Shown one piece after another: positions 1 through 5,841 of a stretch of DNA of 8,291 nucleotides; positions within the stretch are counted from its first letter, which is position 1; each line of letters begins with the position of its first letter. The translations under genes and the position numbers were made by a program. A model generated the notes under the pieces. It was not told where the DNA came from. It was given only the letters and a program-made list of their open reading frames with translations, and ran no database searches. Origin of the DNA: Candidatus Poribacteria bacterium. Lineage in GTDB: Bacteria > Poribacteria > WGA-4E > WGA-3G. Location: assembly GCA_009845505.1 (NCBI GenBank), contig VXZL01000456.1, forward strand, positions 8,250 to 16,540. Reading direction: 5' to 3'.

Positions 1-214
1 TGGTGCTACCGTTGAGGCTCACAATACGTTCTGATGATGCGACAATTACGGTATTTCCCTCTGCATCTATGACCTCAATTGAATCTGCAACGGCGATGCA
101 GAGTAGAATACCGAACAGTACGAAGAGCGAAACACTCAACATCCATGCCTTGAATAAGATTGAACGGACTTTTTTATAGCAAGTTTTGGCTTGCAAGCTG
201 TGCCAAAAATACAT
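1..214 (-). CDS. hmuT: HmuT/BtuF-type ABC transporter substrate-binding protein, N-terminus only (runs off the left edge)
   Basis: Only the first 71 codons are present. From ATG at 214-212 the protein has a basic n-region (about residues 8-22), a hydrophobic signal core at about 26-43 (MLSVSLFVLFGILLCIAVA) and then a mature start with the pattern IEVIDAEGNTVIVASSERIVSLNGST. The RIVSL-N-GST block is the first strand and ligand-pocket loop of periplasmic binding proteins for heme, cobalamin and ferric siderophores (PF01497). The start was chosen because GGAG lies 6 nt upstream (224-221). A later ATG at 142 has only a weak AAGG and would remove all the positive charge before the signal core. It lies 171 nt downstream of the HmuY gene. 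Heme as ligand is inferred from context; cobalamin or siderophore is possible. Residues 3-13 are encoded by a dispersed repeat. Confidence 0.82.
   Translation of the reverse strand, partial: MYFWHSLQAKTCYKKVRSILFKAWMLSVSLFVLFGILLCIAVADSIEVIDAEGNTVIVASSERIVSLNGST
175..209 (-). repeat. 35-bp palindromic repeat, copy 1, inside the 5' end of the HmuT-like gene
   Basis: It matches 6915-6949 at 32 of 35 positions, and similarity stops abruptly at both ends. The arms TTTTGGC (184-190) and GCCAAAA (202-208) form a perfect 7-bp stem around an 11-nt loop. A competing 5-bp hairpin, GCAAG (179-183) with CTTGC (190-194), can form instead. Position 189 is G and its partner 203 is C; in the other copy both have changed to A and T, so pairing is kept. 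The element starts 5 nt inside the coding sequence and encodes part of the signal-peptide n-region. Confidence 0.8.
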
Positions 215-241
215 TGTTTTCTCCGTATAAGAATGAGTGGC

Positions 242-298
242 TGGGCATGTTACCCGTTTAGGTTTAAGGAGTTTATGATAACGGTATTTCCATGCCCA
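242..298 (-). other. Long imperfect hairpin in the HmuY-HmuT intergenic gap
   Basis: TGGGCATG (242-249) pairs perfectly with CATGCCCA (291-298). Inside it, TACC-c-GTT (251-258) pairs with AACGGTA (280-286) with one bulged C, giving 8 plus 7 base pairs closing a 21-nt loop. On the transcribed strand it ends 17 nt upstream of the Shine-Dalgarno of the HmuT-like gene. It has no U-run after the 3' arm, so it is not a standard intrinsic terminator. It could be an mRNA leader structure, a processing or stabilising site between hmuY and hmuT, or a dispersed palindrome. The rest of the 215-385 gap shows only a two-copy 8-bp tandem (GTTGTTCA, near 313-328). Confidence 0.6.
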
Positions 299-385
299 AC
301 ACCTCATGAACTCGTTGTTCAGTTGTTCAGTGTAAAGTTCTTTACCGTTGGTGCGCTGGTAATTTTCCGTTAAGGCGTGCCTCGG

Positions 386-1072
386 TTAGAAATTACCACT
401 TCCATCGGGTTGATGGACATATTCAAAGGTTATGAAGCCGCTATCTTTCTTATTTTCCTTATCTTTGTAGTATCCGATGAAACGGAGTTTGGCGAACGTT
501 CCATCTGCAGCTTTCACGACAAACACCCGATCTTCCAAAGGAAGTATCCAGTGTGCTGGAGGACCCGTGTAGATGTACCAACCTTTTTCGCTTTGTGGAA
601 CGATTGCAAGCGTGTCCTCTGTGTCAGCGACGTACCCATCTGCGGGTGCAGCTGTTACTGCTTCAAAAGTTGTTTCAGTGAGCATGACGACGCTGCCCAT
701 TCCTGGGCCACTGATACCACCATTAAGTTTGACTTGTGTTCGTTGAAAACCGATGTCCCACGCTTCTGAATTTGCGGCATCTTCGACTTCAACAATATCG
801 CCAGACCCAAAAGAGAAGTAGGTCCACGCCTCTCTGTTCGTTGCATCGATTGTGAACGTCATCGACTCTAATGCGATAAGTGCGTCAACTGGGCCCTGTC
901 CAGTGGTTTCGGTTGGTGTTGGTGTTGTCTCGACAGCTTCCTCCGCCTGAAGCAGTTGATTAAGATTTTCGTCGTCAACGGAATCACAACTGCTTAAAAG
1001 ACCGACGATGCCAAATACTATCATAAGAGAGGCAATGGTGTATTGGTTGACAAAACCTCTGATTCTTTCCAT
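386..1072 (-). CDS. hmuY: HmuY-family heme-binding lipoprotein
   Basis: Protein of 228 residues. It has a lipoprotein signal with lipobox LSSC (Cys29), then an acidic and Thr/Pro-rich linker (about 30-60), then a single HmuY-type domain (PF14064) to the C-terminus. Family hallmarks seen are EAWDIGFQR at 103-111 followed by LNGG (116-119), the GWYIY block at 164-168, a W-I-L-P-L strand at 175-179 leading to VFVVKAADGTFAKLRFIGYY, and a final GFITFEYVH. Known HmuY proteins bind heme with His or Met pairs; Met125, Met130 and His174 are candidates here, unproven. The start at 1072 was chosen because AGGAGA precedes it by 6 nt and it gives a clean lipoprotein signal; an in-frame ATG at 1204 would add 44 residues through a hairpin region with no suitable signal. 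It should act anchored in the outer membrane, passing heme to the TonB receptor encoded upstream. Confidence 0.88.
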   Translation of the reverse strand: MERIRGFVNQYTIASLMIVFGIVGLLSSCDSVDDENLNQLLQAEEAVETTPTPTETTGQGPVDALIALESMTFTIDATNREAWTYFSFGSGDIVEVEDAANSEAWDIGFQRTQVKLNGGISGPGMGSVVMLTETTFEAVTAAPADGYVADTEDTLAIVPQSEKGWYIYTGPPAHWILPLEDRVFVVKAADGTFAKLRFIGYYKDKENKKDSGFITFEYVHQPDGSGNF

Positions 1073-1142
1073 GAGAATTCTCCTGTTAGTGAACATTGTA
1101 AGTGATGGAGTTTCTGCGCTTATTTTTCTGAAATTGAAACAA

Positions 1143-1196
1143 TGTAGGGAAATTAGGCTGCTAAAGCCCAATTGAGACCTTGATGGTTTCCCTACA
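1143..1196 (-). other. Two-tier stem-loop upstream of hmuY
   Basis: TGTAGGGAAA (1143-1152) and TTTCCCTACA (1187-1196) form a perfect 10-bp inverted repeat. Nested within it, AATTAGGCT (1151-1159) pairs with AGCCCAATT (1165-1173), with one G-U pair on the transcribed strand and a 5-nt loop. The inner stem abuts one outer arm, sharing two bases, and leaves a 13-nt bulge on the other side. It fills the first half of the 131-nt gap between the 76-residue gene and hmuY, beginning right after the TAA at 1204-1206. No U-tract follows. Possibilities are an RNA regulatory or processing structure, or a miniature mobile palindrome. Confidence 0.6.
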
Positions 1197-1203
1197 CGAC
1201 GCA

Positions 1204-1434
1204 TTAAACTTTCGTAAGCGCATTCATCTTTTCTAAATCGATTTCTTCAGTTACCGGTTCTTCGTTTTTCTGTAAGACCCGTAATGCTTCGACAAAGACT
1301 CCGGCAACTTGGTGAAAATCACAGGCATCCATAGCGATGTCTAAGGTGCGGTATTTTAGGTGAATGTGTCCATCAAGACACTGATAGATGGCACATACTT
1401 TATCTTGCGATAGAAATTCTGCTTTGTAACCCAT
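1204..1434 (-). CDS. Small Cys/His-containing protein of unknown function (76 aa)
   Basis: I do not recognise this protein with confidence. It has no signal peptide or membrane segment, so it should be cytoplasmic. The N-terminal half contains Cys14, Cys19, His23, His25, Cys38 and His41, with the core CAIYQCLDGHIHLKYRTLDI; the C-terminal third is acidic and probably helical. The pattern of a short Cys-bearing strand, then H-L-x-Y and a following helix loosely recalls small Bacteroidetes proteins annotated DUF6686, but that is a memory-level resemblance. The gene is real by its translation signals: AAGGAG sits 7 nt upstream of ATG at 1434, among the best ribosome binding sites in the window. 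It lies between the TonB receptor and HmuY, suggesting a heme or metal-linked role such as chaperone or sensor, which is inference. Confidence 0.75.
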   Translation of the reverse strand: MGYKAEFLSQDKVCAIYQCLDGHIHLKYRTLDIAMDACDFHQVAGVFVEALRVLQKNEEPVTEEIDLEKMNALTKV

Positions 1435-1449
1435 TTTTGGTCTCCTTAT

Positions 1450-1546
1450 GGCACTGTGAGACGTGCCTATTGATTTGACTTAATTGCTGCCCACGTTGTT
1501 GTTAACTTTTGTTGAGCATCAACACTTGTTGGGACAGATTCAACAA
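1450..1546 (-). other. Small hairpins in the receptor to 76-aa gene gap
   Basis: Three short inverted repeats lie in the 194-nt gap 1435-1628. GGCAC/GTGCC (1450-1454 with 1463-1467) sits 2 nt upstream of the AAGGAG of the 76-residue gene. TGTTGA/TCAACA (1510-1515 with 1519-1524) and TTGTTG/CAACAA (1526-1531 with 1541-1546) follow. None has a U-tract on the transcribed strand. They may shape or end the receptor message; each alone could be chance in AT-rich sequence. Confidence 0.3.
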
Positions 1547-1608
1547 AGGACAGCGATACTGACAGTGAAAGCCAAAAGTGAAGTTGTGTAGAACATGAGC
1601 GGTGTCAT
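1540..1608 (-). CDS. Possible 22-residue hydrophobic peptide downstream of the receptor
   Basis: A short open frame, MTPLMFYTTSLLAFTVSIAVLC, begins 20 nt after the receptor stop. AAAGGA lies 9 nt upstream of its ATG, which is a little far but usable. The product would be a single short membrane segment, or a signal peptide cut off right after a Cys by TGA. Small membrane peptides in metal-uptake operons exist, but so do chance frames of this length. An alternative is a leader peptide, or the remnant of a lipoprotein lost by deletion. The next in-frame codons hit another stop within a few residues. Confidence 0.22.
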   Translation of the reverse strand: MTPLMFYTTSLLAFTVSIAVLC

Positions 1609-1628
1609 GTCTTCGTATCCTTTCTGTG

Positions 1629-3635
1629 CTAATAGGTTAAGGAGAGACCGCCATAAAATGAGCGGCCTGTGAACGTATAAAATGTAGGAATTTTGAAGTC
1701 GAAAATATTATTGCAGCCAATTGAGGCTTTAAAGATTTTGAAGAGCGTCTTTGAAAGTCGGATGTTCCAGACCCAATAACTCGGTGCGAATTCCTCAGGT
1801 TCAAGCACTTTGTCCCCGTCATCAAAGAAACCCCACTCGCTGGCATATCGACCGCGGAGGTCGGCTTGGAACCCGCTATTGGTATGTAGGTATGCCAGTT
1901 TAAGCGTCCCGCTGTGCGTGGAACGATTCAACAAGCGTAATCCAGTCTCCTTATCCGCACCGCGGAGATAAGCGTATCCGAGGGTTGAAGTAAATCCACC
2001 TATTGATCCGGCATCTATACCAACTTGGGTTTCAACGTCAAAGCCTTCTGTGTAGGCTCTACTGATATTTTGATATTCAAACTTGCTGCCTCCGGCTACG
2101 CTTTCTCCAATGCGTTCCGCTTCAATCAGATTTTGTAGGTCATTTCGGTAAATATGGATTCTTGCAAGTAGATCACTGAGTAATTGATATTCCACGCCGA
2201 GATTCCAACTGTGTGAAGATTCGGGTTGCAGATTTGGGTTGCCTAAGACTTGATAACCCGCTGTCACATTTGTGAAATCGAGATAAAGATTTTTGAAGTC
2301 TGGCGCGCGAAATCCTTGTCCATACGAGGCGCGAATTCGTAAGCTGTCTGTCATTCGATACAGCGAGCTTAACTTTGGACTAAAATGAGTGCCGAATTCA
2401 GTGTGGTTGTCTAAACGACCTCCAACAACGAGTGCGAATGCCGAGACGGGACGGAATTCGTTTTGCACGAAGAAAGAGTTTGTGATAACATCTCTTTCAC
2501 CGCCTGTAATCCGCTGGGATTGTAGATTTTCAAAGATAACCTCGCCCCCTAAGGTCAGTTGATGTTTCTCCCAGAGCGTGGTATCGAATTGAACTTCGCT
2601 CTTGACCATATCTTGGATATTGAGATTATAGGAACTTGCTTCTCTTGTGTCTCTGTTAACGACAGTTGATTCATCGTCATATCGAGTTGCATAGAGTTTG
2701 CCAGTCAGTAAAGTTCCTGGCATCCTCTGTGTGGACCCGCCGAACTCATGTGTTATTCCCAAGCTTCCACTGAAGTTTTCGATGTCACCGAGACTCTCAA
2801 AAACGACGGAACCGGTATCACTGATACCTTTCTGATTTTGCGTGAAATATTGTCCAGAAAACACGAGACTCGTCGCTGGCGTGAGTTGATATTCGGTCCG
2901 CGCGGAACCCGTCACATTAGAATAGCCGTCGATGGTTGTTGTGAGGTCGGATGTATCCAGATCAATCGGATCGCGCTGGTTTCTACTGAGTGTTAGCAGT
3001 GCGTTAAGCTTATCACGTTGCAATTCAAGTGTGCCGCGACTATCATAAGTACTGTTTTGCTCAAAGTTTTGAGAGACTTGGACTGAGAAGGGAGAAGTCG
3101 CTTTACGGGTAATGATATTGATAACCCCACCGAGTGCGGCATTTCCAAAAAGTGAAGCAGTCGCGCCTTTGATGATTTCTATCCGTTCGACGTTTTCGAC
3201 AGCGAGCCGTGCCATATCGAGTTTGCCAGCGATACGTCCAACCTGCGGTTCGCCATCGACGAGAATTAGGACGTATTCGGAGTCAAGCCCTTGAAGTTGC
3301 ACGCCATCGCCGTGTCCATCGCAATGGATAATAATACCTGCTGTATGTTCTAAAACTTCGCCGATATTCTCTGCCCCCGTTGCCTCAATTTCTGCGCGCG
3401 TAATAAGGTTTGTAATAACGGGTGTATCTTTCAGGCGTTGGGGTGTTTTTGTCGCGGTTACCACGACTGGATCTAATTCCACAGCACCGTCTGTTTCAGG
3501 TGTATCGTCTGCGCTCTCTGCTGAACTCAGTAAGGCAAAAACAAGCAACGCTAACACAAGGTTTAACAGTATCCGTAAAATCCATTTGAAGGTGAGATTT
3601 GCCTTGGGAGAATCCATTATTCTGTTTGAAGGCAT
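1629..3635 (-). CDS. HmuR-like TonB-dependent outer-membrane receptor, probably for heme
   Basis: Protein of 668 residues, normal for the family. It has a signal segment with a hydrophobic core at about 19-38 and a TonB-box-like stretch ELDPVVVTATK (53-63). The plug domain is at about 65-180, with GLDSEYVLILVDGEP (116-130), VERIEIIKGATASLFG (149-164) and ALGGVINIITR (167-177), followed by a 22-strand-type barrel ending FYGGLSLTY with a terminal aromatic. FRAP (442-445) and NPNL (466-469) are the paired motifs of heme receptors, although related siderophore and cobalamin receptors can carry FRAP too. The His usually found between these motifs is absent; the plug instead carries HCDGHGDG (104-111). 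The start at 3635 has AGGA 7 nt upstream. It would import heme with TonB-ExbBD, which is not encoded here. Substrate assignment rests on linkage to HmuY, HmuT-like and IsdG-like genes. Confidence 0.92.
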   Translation of the reverse strand: MPSNRIMDSPKANLTFKWILRILLNLVLALLVFALLSSAESADDTPETDGAVELDPVVVTATKTPQRLKDTPVITNLITRAEIEATGAENIGEVLEHTAGIIIHCDGHGDGVQLQGLDSEYVLILVDGEPQVGRIAGKLDMARLAVENVERIEIIKGATASLFGNAALGGVINIITRKATSPFSVQVSQNFEQNSTYDSRGTLELQRDKLNALLTLSRNQRDPIDLDTSDLTTTIDGYSNVTGSARTEYQLTPATSLVFSGQYFTQNQKGISDTGSVVFESLGDIENFSGSLGITHEFGGSTQRMPGTLLTGKLYATRYDDESTVVNRDTREASSYNLNIQDMVKSEVQFDTTLWEKHQLTLGGEVIFENLQSQRITGGERDVITNSFFVQNEFRPVSAFALVVGGRLDNHTEFGTHFSPKLSSLYRMTDSLRIRASYGQGFRAPDFKNLYLDFTNVTAGYQVLGNPNLQPESSHSWNLGVEYQLLSDLLARIHIYRNDLQNLIEAERIGESVAGGSKFEYQNISRAYTEGFDVETQVGIDAGSIGGFTSTLGYAYLRGADKETGLRLLNRSTHSGTLKLAYLHTNSGFQADLRGRYASEWGFFDDGDKVLEPEEFAPSYWVWNIRLSKTLFKIFKASIGCNNIFDFKIPTFYTFTGRSFYGGLSLTY

Positions 3636-3716
3636 AATTTTTTCCTCTTGAATTCGTTAGAAGGTTTGCAAACAAAGCTGAATTTGTATCGCTTGGCGTG
3701 CTGTCTCCAAATTTTC

Positions 3717-3770
3717 TTGACAATACAATACTCGTAGTGTATTCTAATTAATGCAGAAAAGGCATGGACA
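3717..3770. promoter_or_regulatory. Overlapping opposed promoter candidates upstream of the TonB receptor gene
   Basis: On the plus strand a consensus TTGACA (3717-3722) is followed after exactly 17 nt by TATTCT (3740-3745). On the minus strand TAGAAT (3746-3741), 5 of 6 to the -10 consensus, has a poor -35 TGTCCA (3770-3765) at 18 nt and would drive the receptor gene with a leader of about 100 nt. The two -10 boxes overlap, so the polymerases would compete. A dyad AATAC-N7-GTATT (3727-3743) lies in the plus-strand spacer, a plausible repressor site. No convincing Fur box was seen. Vertebrate-style proof is absent: these are consensus matches only. Confidence 0.35.
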
Positions 3771-3774
3771 CGAA

Positions 3775-3830
3775 ACGCGCTGACGCGCGTAAAAGTCCGC
3801 AGTACGCGAAATCCTGTCGATTTTAATCGA
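3775..3830. other. Two short palindromes in the 294-nt gap between the heme monooxygenase and receptor genes
   Basis: ACGCGC-TGAC-GCGCGT (3775-3790) is a perfect 6-bp GC stem with a 4-nt loop, and TCGATT-TT-AATCGA (3817-3830) a perfect 6-bp stem with a 2-nt loop. They lie between the monooxygenase stop and the receptor promoter candidate. The GC stem could terminate the monooxygenase message on the minus strand, but only TTTC follows it. The remainder of 3636-3929 is AT-rich with no gene that I can support. Confidence 0.35.
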
Positions 3831-3929
3831 TGTGTGTGAATTTCCTTTAGAAACATGGACAGTGGCTAACAATTGGCAGTTGGGAGCCTGTCCTGTTTCT
3901 TGCGTCGCTTTTTCTGCTATTATTTTTCC

Positions 3930-4286
3930 TTAGTGAACCATAAAGGGACCACCGGATGGCTCCTCCTTCAGATCTGGTCGGGCGGAATCGAGAAATACTT
4001 CGTGAAGTTCGAGTTTGTTCGATTGTGTAAACGCCTCTTTGGGCAATGTGCCGGATTGGGCATGTCCTTTACGAAATTCCTCAGACTCTACCCAGTTTTC
4101 AAAATCCTTTCGTGATTCCCAGAGTGTGAAAACGATGTATGGGTCGCCCTCATTGACTGGACGCAGTACCTGATTTGAGATGAATCCTGGCATCCCATCA
4201 ACAAGGCGAGCCCGGTTTCGGAACCTTTTCTCGAATTCATCTTGGTATTCAGGTGAGACATAGATTCGATTCGCAACAGTTATCAT
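3930..4286 (-). CDS. IsdG/HmoA-type heme-degrading monooxygenase (ABM domain)
   Basis: Protein of 118 residues with one antibiotic-biosynthesis-monooxygenase ferredoxin-like fold. The family opens cytoplasmic heme to release iron. The catalytic triad of this family (Asn, Trp, His, at about 7, 66 and 75-77 in IsdG, IsdI and MhuD) is present as Asn6, Trp65 and His75, and the surroundings fit: ANRIYVSPEY at 5-14, GMPGFISNQVLRP at 31-43, FTLWESRKDFENWVES at 53-68 and the helix FRKGHA at 71-76. There is no signal peptide. The start at 4286 was chosen for AAGGAG 6 nt upstream and because it places the triad Asn at its normal distance; an upstream ATG at 4322 would add 12 residues lacking family character. 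The C-terminal tail past about 100 is polar and extra. It is the likely last step of the heme pathway in this locus. Other ABM enzymes act on quinones, but the complete triad argues for heme. Confidence 0.88.
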   Translation of the reverse strand: MITVANRIYVSPEYQDEFEKRFRNRARLVDGMPGFISNQVLRPVNEGDPYIVFTLWESRKDFENWVESEEFRKGHAQSGTLPKEAFTQSNKLELHEVFLDSARPDLKEEPSGGPFMVH

Positions 4287-4334
4287 AAAGTTCTCCTTAT
4301 TGAGAGTGAATTTCATTATCAAAATTTACAGTAA

Positions 4335-4386
4335 GGCGGGGTATCCTGTTCCCCGCCCAACCGTATTGAAGAGGCTATGGTAGCCT
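4335..4386 (-). other. Tandem hairpins between the DHOR and heme monooxygenase genes
   Basis: GGCGGGG (4335-4341) pairs with CCCCGCC (4351-4357), an all-GC 7-bp stem with a 9-nt loop; AGGCTA-TGG-TAGCCT (4372-4386) is a 6-bp stem with a 3-nt loop. Both lie in the 127-nt gap after the DHOR stop. The strong stem is followed on the minus strand by TTACTG rather than a U-run, so termination would be imperfect at best. They may partly separate the porin-imelysin-DHOR block from the heme block, stabilise mRNA ends, or be dispersed palindromes. A TATAAT on the minus strand at 4403-4398 has no good -35 partner. Confidence 0.5.
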
Positions 4387-4413
4387 GGTATAGAGGTATT
4401 ATAGGACTTACTC

Positions 4414-5814
4414 TTATAATGATTCTAAAAACACAATGAGCGCGTCGCGTTCCGCTTTCGACATCTGTTCAACGATTTGCCGAGAGGTTTCCGCTTCGCC
4501 CCCGTGCCAGAGGATCGCTTCCATCAAGTTTCGCGCCCTGCCATCGTGGAGGAAGTTGGTATGTCCGTTGACTGTTCTTACCAACCCGATGCCCCACAAG
4601 GGTGGTGTCCGCCATTCGCTACCGTTGGCGTGAAAATCGGGACGATTGTCCGCCAACTCAGGTCCCATGTCATGTAACAGCATATCCGTATATGGGTGGA
4701 TCGTCTGATTGCTTACAGAAGGCACACCCGCTAAAACACCGGTTCTTAATGTAGGTACATGGCAATTGGCACATTGCGCTTTGGCAAAGAGTTCTTCGCC
4801 CTGTTTAACTTGTAGATCGTCTACGTTGCGTCGCGCTGGCACTGCCAATGTCTGAACGTAGAATGTTACGACCTCTAAGATATCGTCGCTGACCTCTGGT
4901 GTTGCGCTGTGTTTAGTGAGCTGGGGTTGTCCTGCGGAGTTCTCAATTGAAAATAGAGACGTTGTTAGTCCCATATCATCGTGGTACGCCGCTGCAACCT
5001 GCTGAATAAGCGTCGGTTGATTTGCTTTCCATCCGAAACGTCCCAGGGCGTAACGCTGCTTAACGACATCCCAGACATAATTAGGTTTACCAGAAATACC
5101 GTCCCCGTCTACATCGGCTTCGTCTGCGTAAGCGAGGATAGTTTCTTCAGGAATCGCTTCCAGCAAACCGAGTCCAAAGACAACCGGTGCGACGCGTGGC
5201 GATACTTCGATGTTTTCTGGCAGGGGTTGGTAAGTATCCGTAAAAGTATAGTTCGGATAGCGTAGGTGCACGCGCGTGCCATCTACCGTTGTCAACGTCT
5301 GTTCGGTATAGTCAATCTTGACCTTTCCTTCCGGGTTTGCATTGACAATTGAGCGGTTGTTAAGTTGTGTACCGAAGCCAGGCACCGGTGTTGGCGGCAT
5401 TCCGGCTGCCGAATCCTCTGCTTTTGGAAGACTGAGTCTGAAAAGCAGGGAAACAAGTCCTTCGTTAGAATTCGGTGGTCGCCCGCGACCGTCGCGGGAA
5501 TGGCAGTTGATGCACGAAACGTTGTTGTAGATGGGTCCCAATCCAGGATTCACCACCGCGGGTGCTGTTACAAAAACGGCTTCAAATTCAACATCGCCTT
5601 CCAGATGTTTCTCAAGTGCTGCTGTAGAGAGATTTGGAGCCGGGATTGAAAAGGCGTGGCTTGAGGCATCAAAGATAGTGGTCTCACCACCAGAAAACTC
5701 GCTCGTCGAAAACACCGGTATCGACTCTACTACCACGGGGGACTCAGAATCACATGCCGTCAGTGGAATTGATACGGCGAGAATTAGATACAGTAAACTC
5801 TGAATATGTTTCAT
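4414..5814 (-). CDS. DHOR-family (DUF1111/COG3488) diheme cytochrome c lipoprotein
   Basis: Protein of 466 residues, normal for the family. It has a lipoprotein signal with lipobox LTAC (Cys21) and two covalent heme sites, C101-I-N-C104-H105 and C348-A-N-C351-H352. Family blocks seen are GLGPIYNNVSCINCHSRDGR (91-110), a Ca-binding-like DVDGDGISG (234-242), a region around LGRFGWKA (257-264), LLHDMGPELAD (379-389), EWRTPPLWGIG (400-410) and FLHDGRARNLMEAILWHGGE (421-440). It should be exported and membrane-anchored. The biochemistry of the family is poorly defined; names include thiol oxidoreductase and putative peroxidase, and it commonly neighbours imelysin genes in iron loci, as here (32 nt downstream of one). 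The ATG at 5814 has no recognisable Shine-Dalgarno: the place is taken by a heptad repeat. Translation may depend on coupling to the imelysin gene. Confidence 0.93.
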   Translation of the reverse strand: MKHIQSLLYLILAVSIPLTACDSESPVVVESIPVFSTSEFSGGETTIFDASSHAFSIPAPNLSTAALEKHLEGDVEFEAVFVTAPAVVNPGLGPIYNNVSCINCHSRDGRGRPPNSNEGLVSLLFRLSLPKAEDSAAGMPPTPVPGFGTQLNNRSIVNANPEGKVKIDYTEQTLTTVDGTRVHLRYPNYTFTDTYQPLPENIEVSPRVAPVVFGLGLLEAIPEETILAYADEADVDGDGISGKPNYVWDVVKQRYALGRFGWKANQPTLIQQVAAAYHDDMGLTTSLFSIENSAGQPQLTKHSATPEVSDDILEVVTFYVQTLAVPARRNVDDLQVKQGEELFAKAQCANCHVPTLRTGVLAGVPSVSNQTIHPYTDMLLHDMGPELADNRPDFHANGSEWRTPPLWGIGLVRTVNGHTNFLHDGRARNLMEAILWHGGEAETSRQIVEQMSKAERDALIVFLESL

Positions 5815-5820
5815 TTTAGT

Positions 5821-5841
5821 TGTCAGTCGTCAGTTATCAGT
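5821..5841. repeat. Three-unit heptad repeat in the imelysin-DHOR gap
   Basis: Units TGTCAGT, CGTCAGT and TATCAGT run head to tail with a period of exactly 7 and the constant core TCAGT. They fill 21 of the 32 nt between the imelysin stop and the DHOR start and end 6 nt from the ATG, at the normal Shine-Dalgarno position. The pattern resembles short tandemly repeated heptamers known in cyanobacteria and other genomes with dispersed repeats. Confidence 0.75.

Noticed and set aside
215..307. Extension of the HmuT-like gene to an in-frame ATG at 307
   Set aside because: The frame is open but there is no good ribosome site at 307, and it would place 31 extra residues before an already long signal n-region.
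377..769. Plus-strand open frames opposite HmuY, DHOR, imelysin and the porin
   Set aside because: They are antisense shadows of well-supported minus-strand genes, with no recognisable domains or convincing ribosome sites.
1073..1204. Longer start of the HmuY gene at ATG 1204, overlapping the previous stop as TAATG
   Set aside because: It would translate the nested hairpin and give an N-terminus without a usable signal, while the ATG at 1072 has a good ribosome site and a clean lipoprotein signal.
3617..3856. Minus-strand open frames across 3496-3856 upstream of and over the receptor start
   Set aside because: They are basic, low-complexity chance frames in the leader or in another frame of the receptor, without family pattern.
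4398..4403. Perfect TATAAT on the minus strand ahead of the heme monooxygenase gene
   Set aside because: No acceptable -35 at 16-18 nt, and it lies at the AT-rich 3' end of DHOR, so a chance match is likely.
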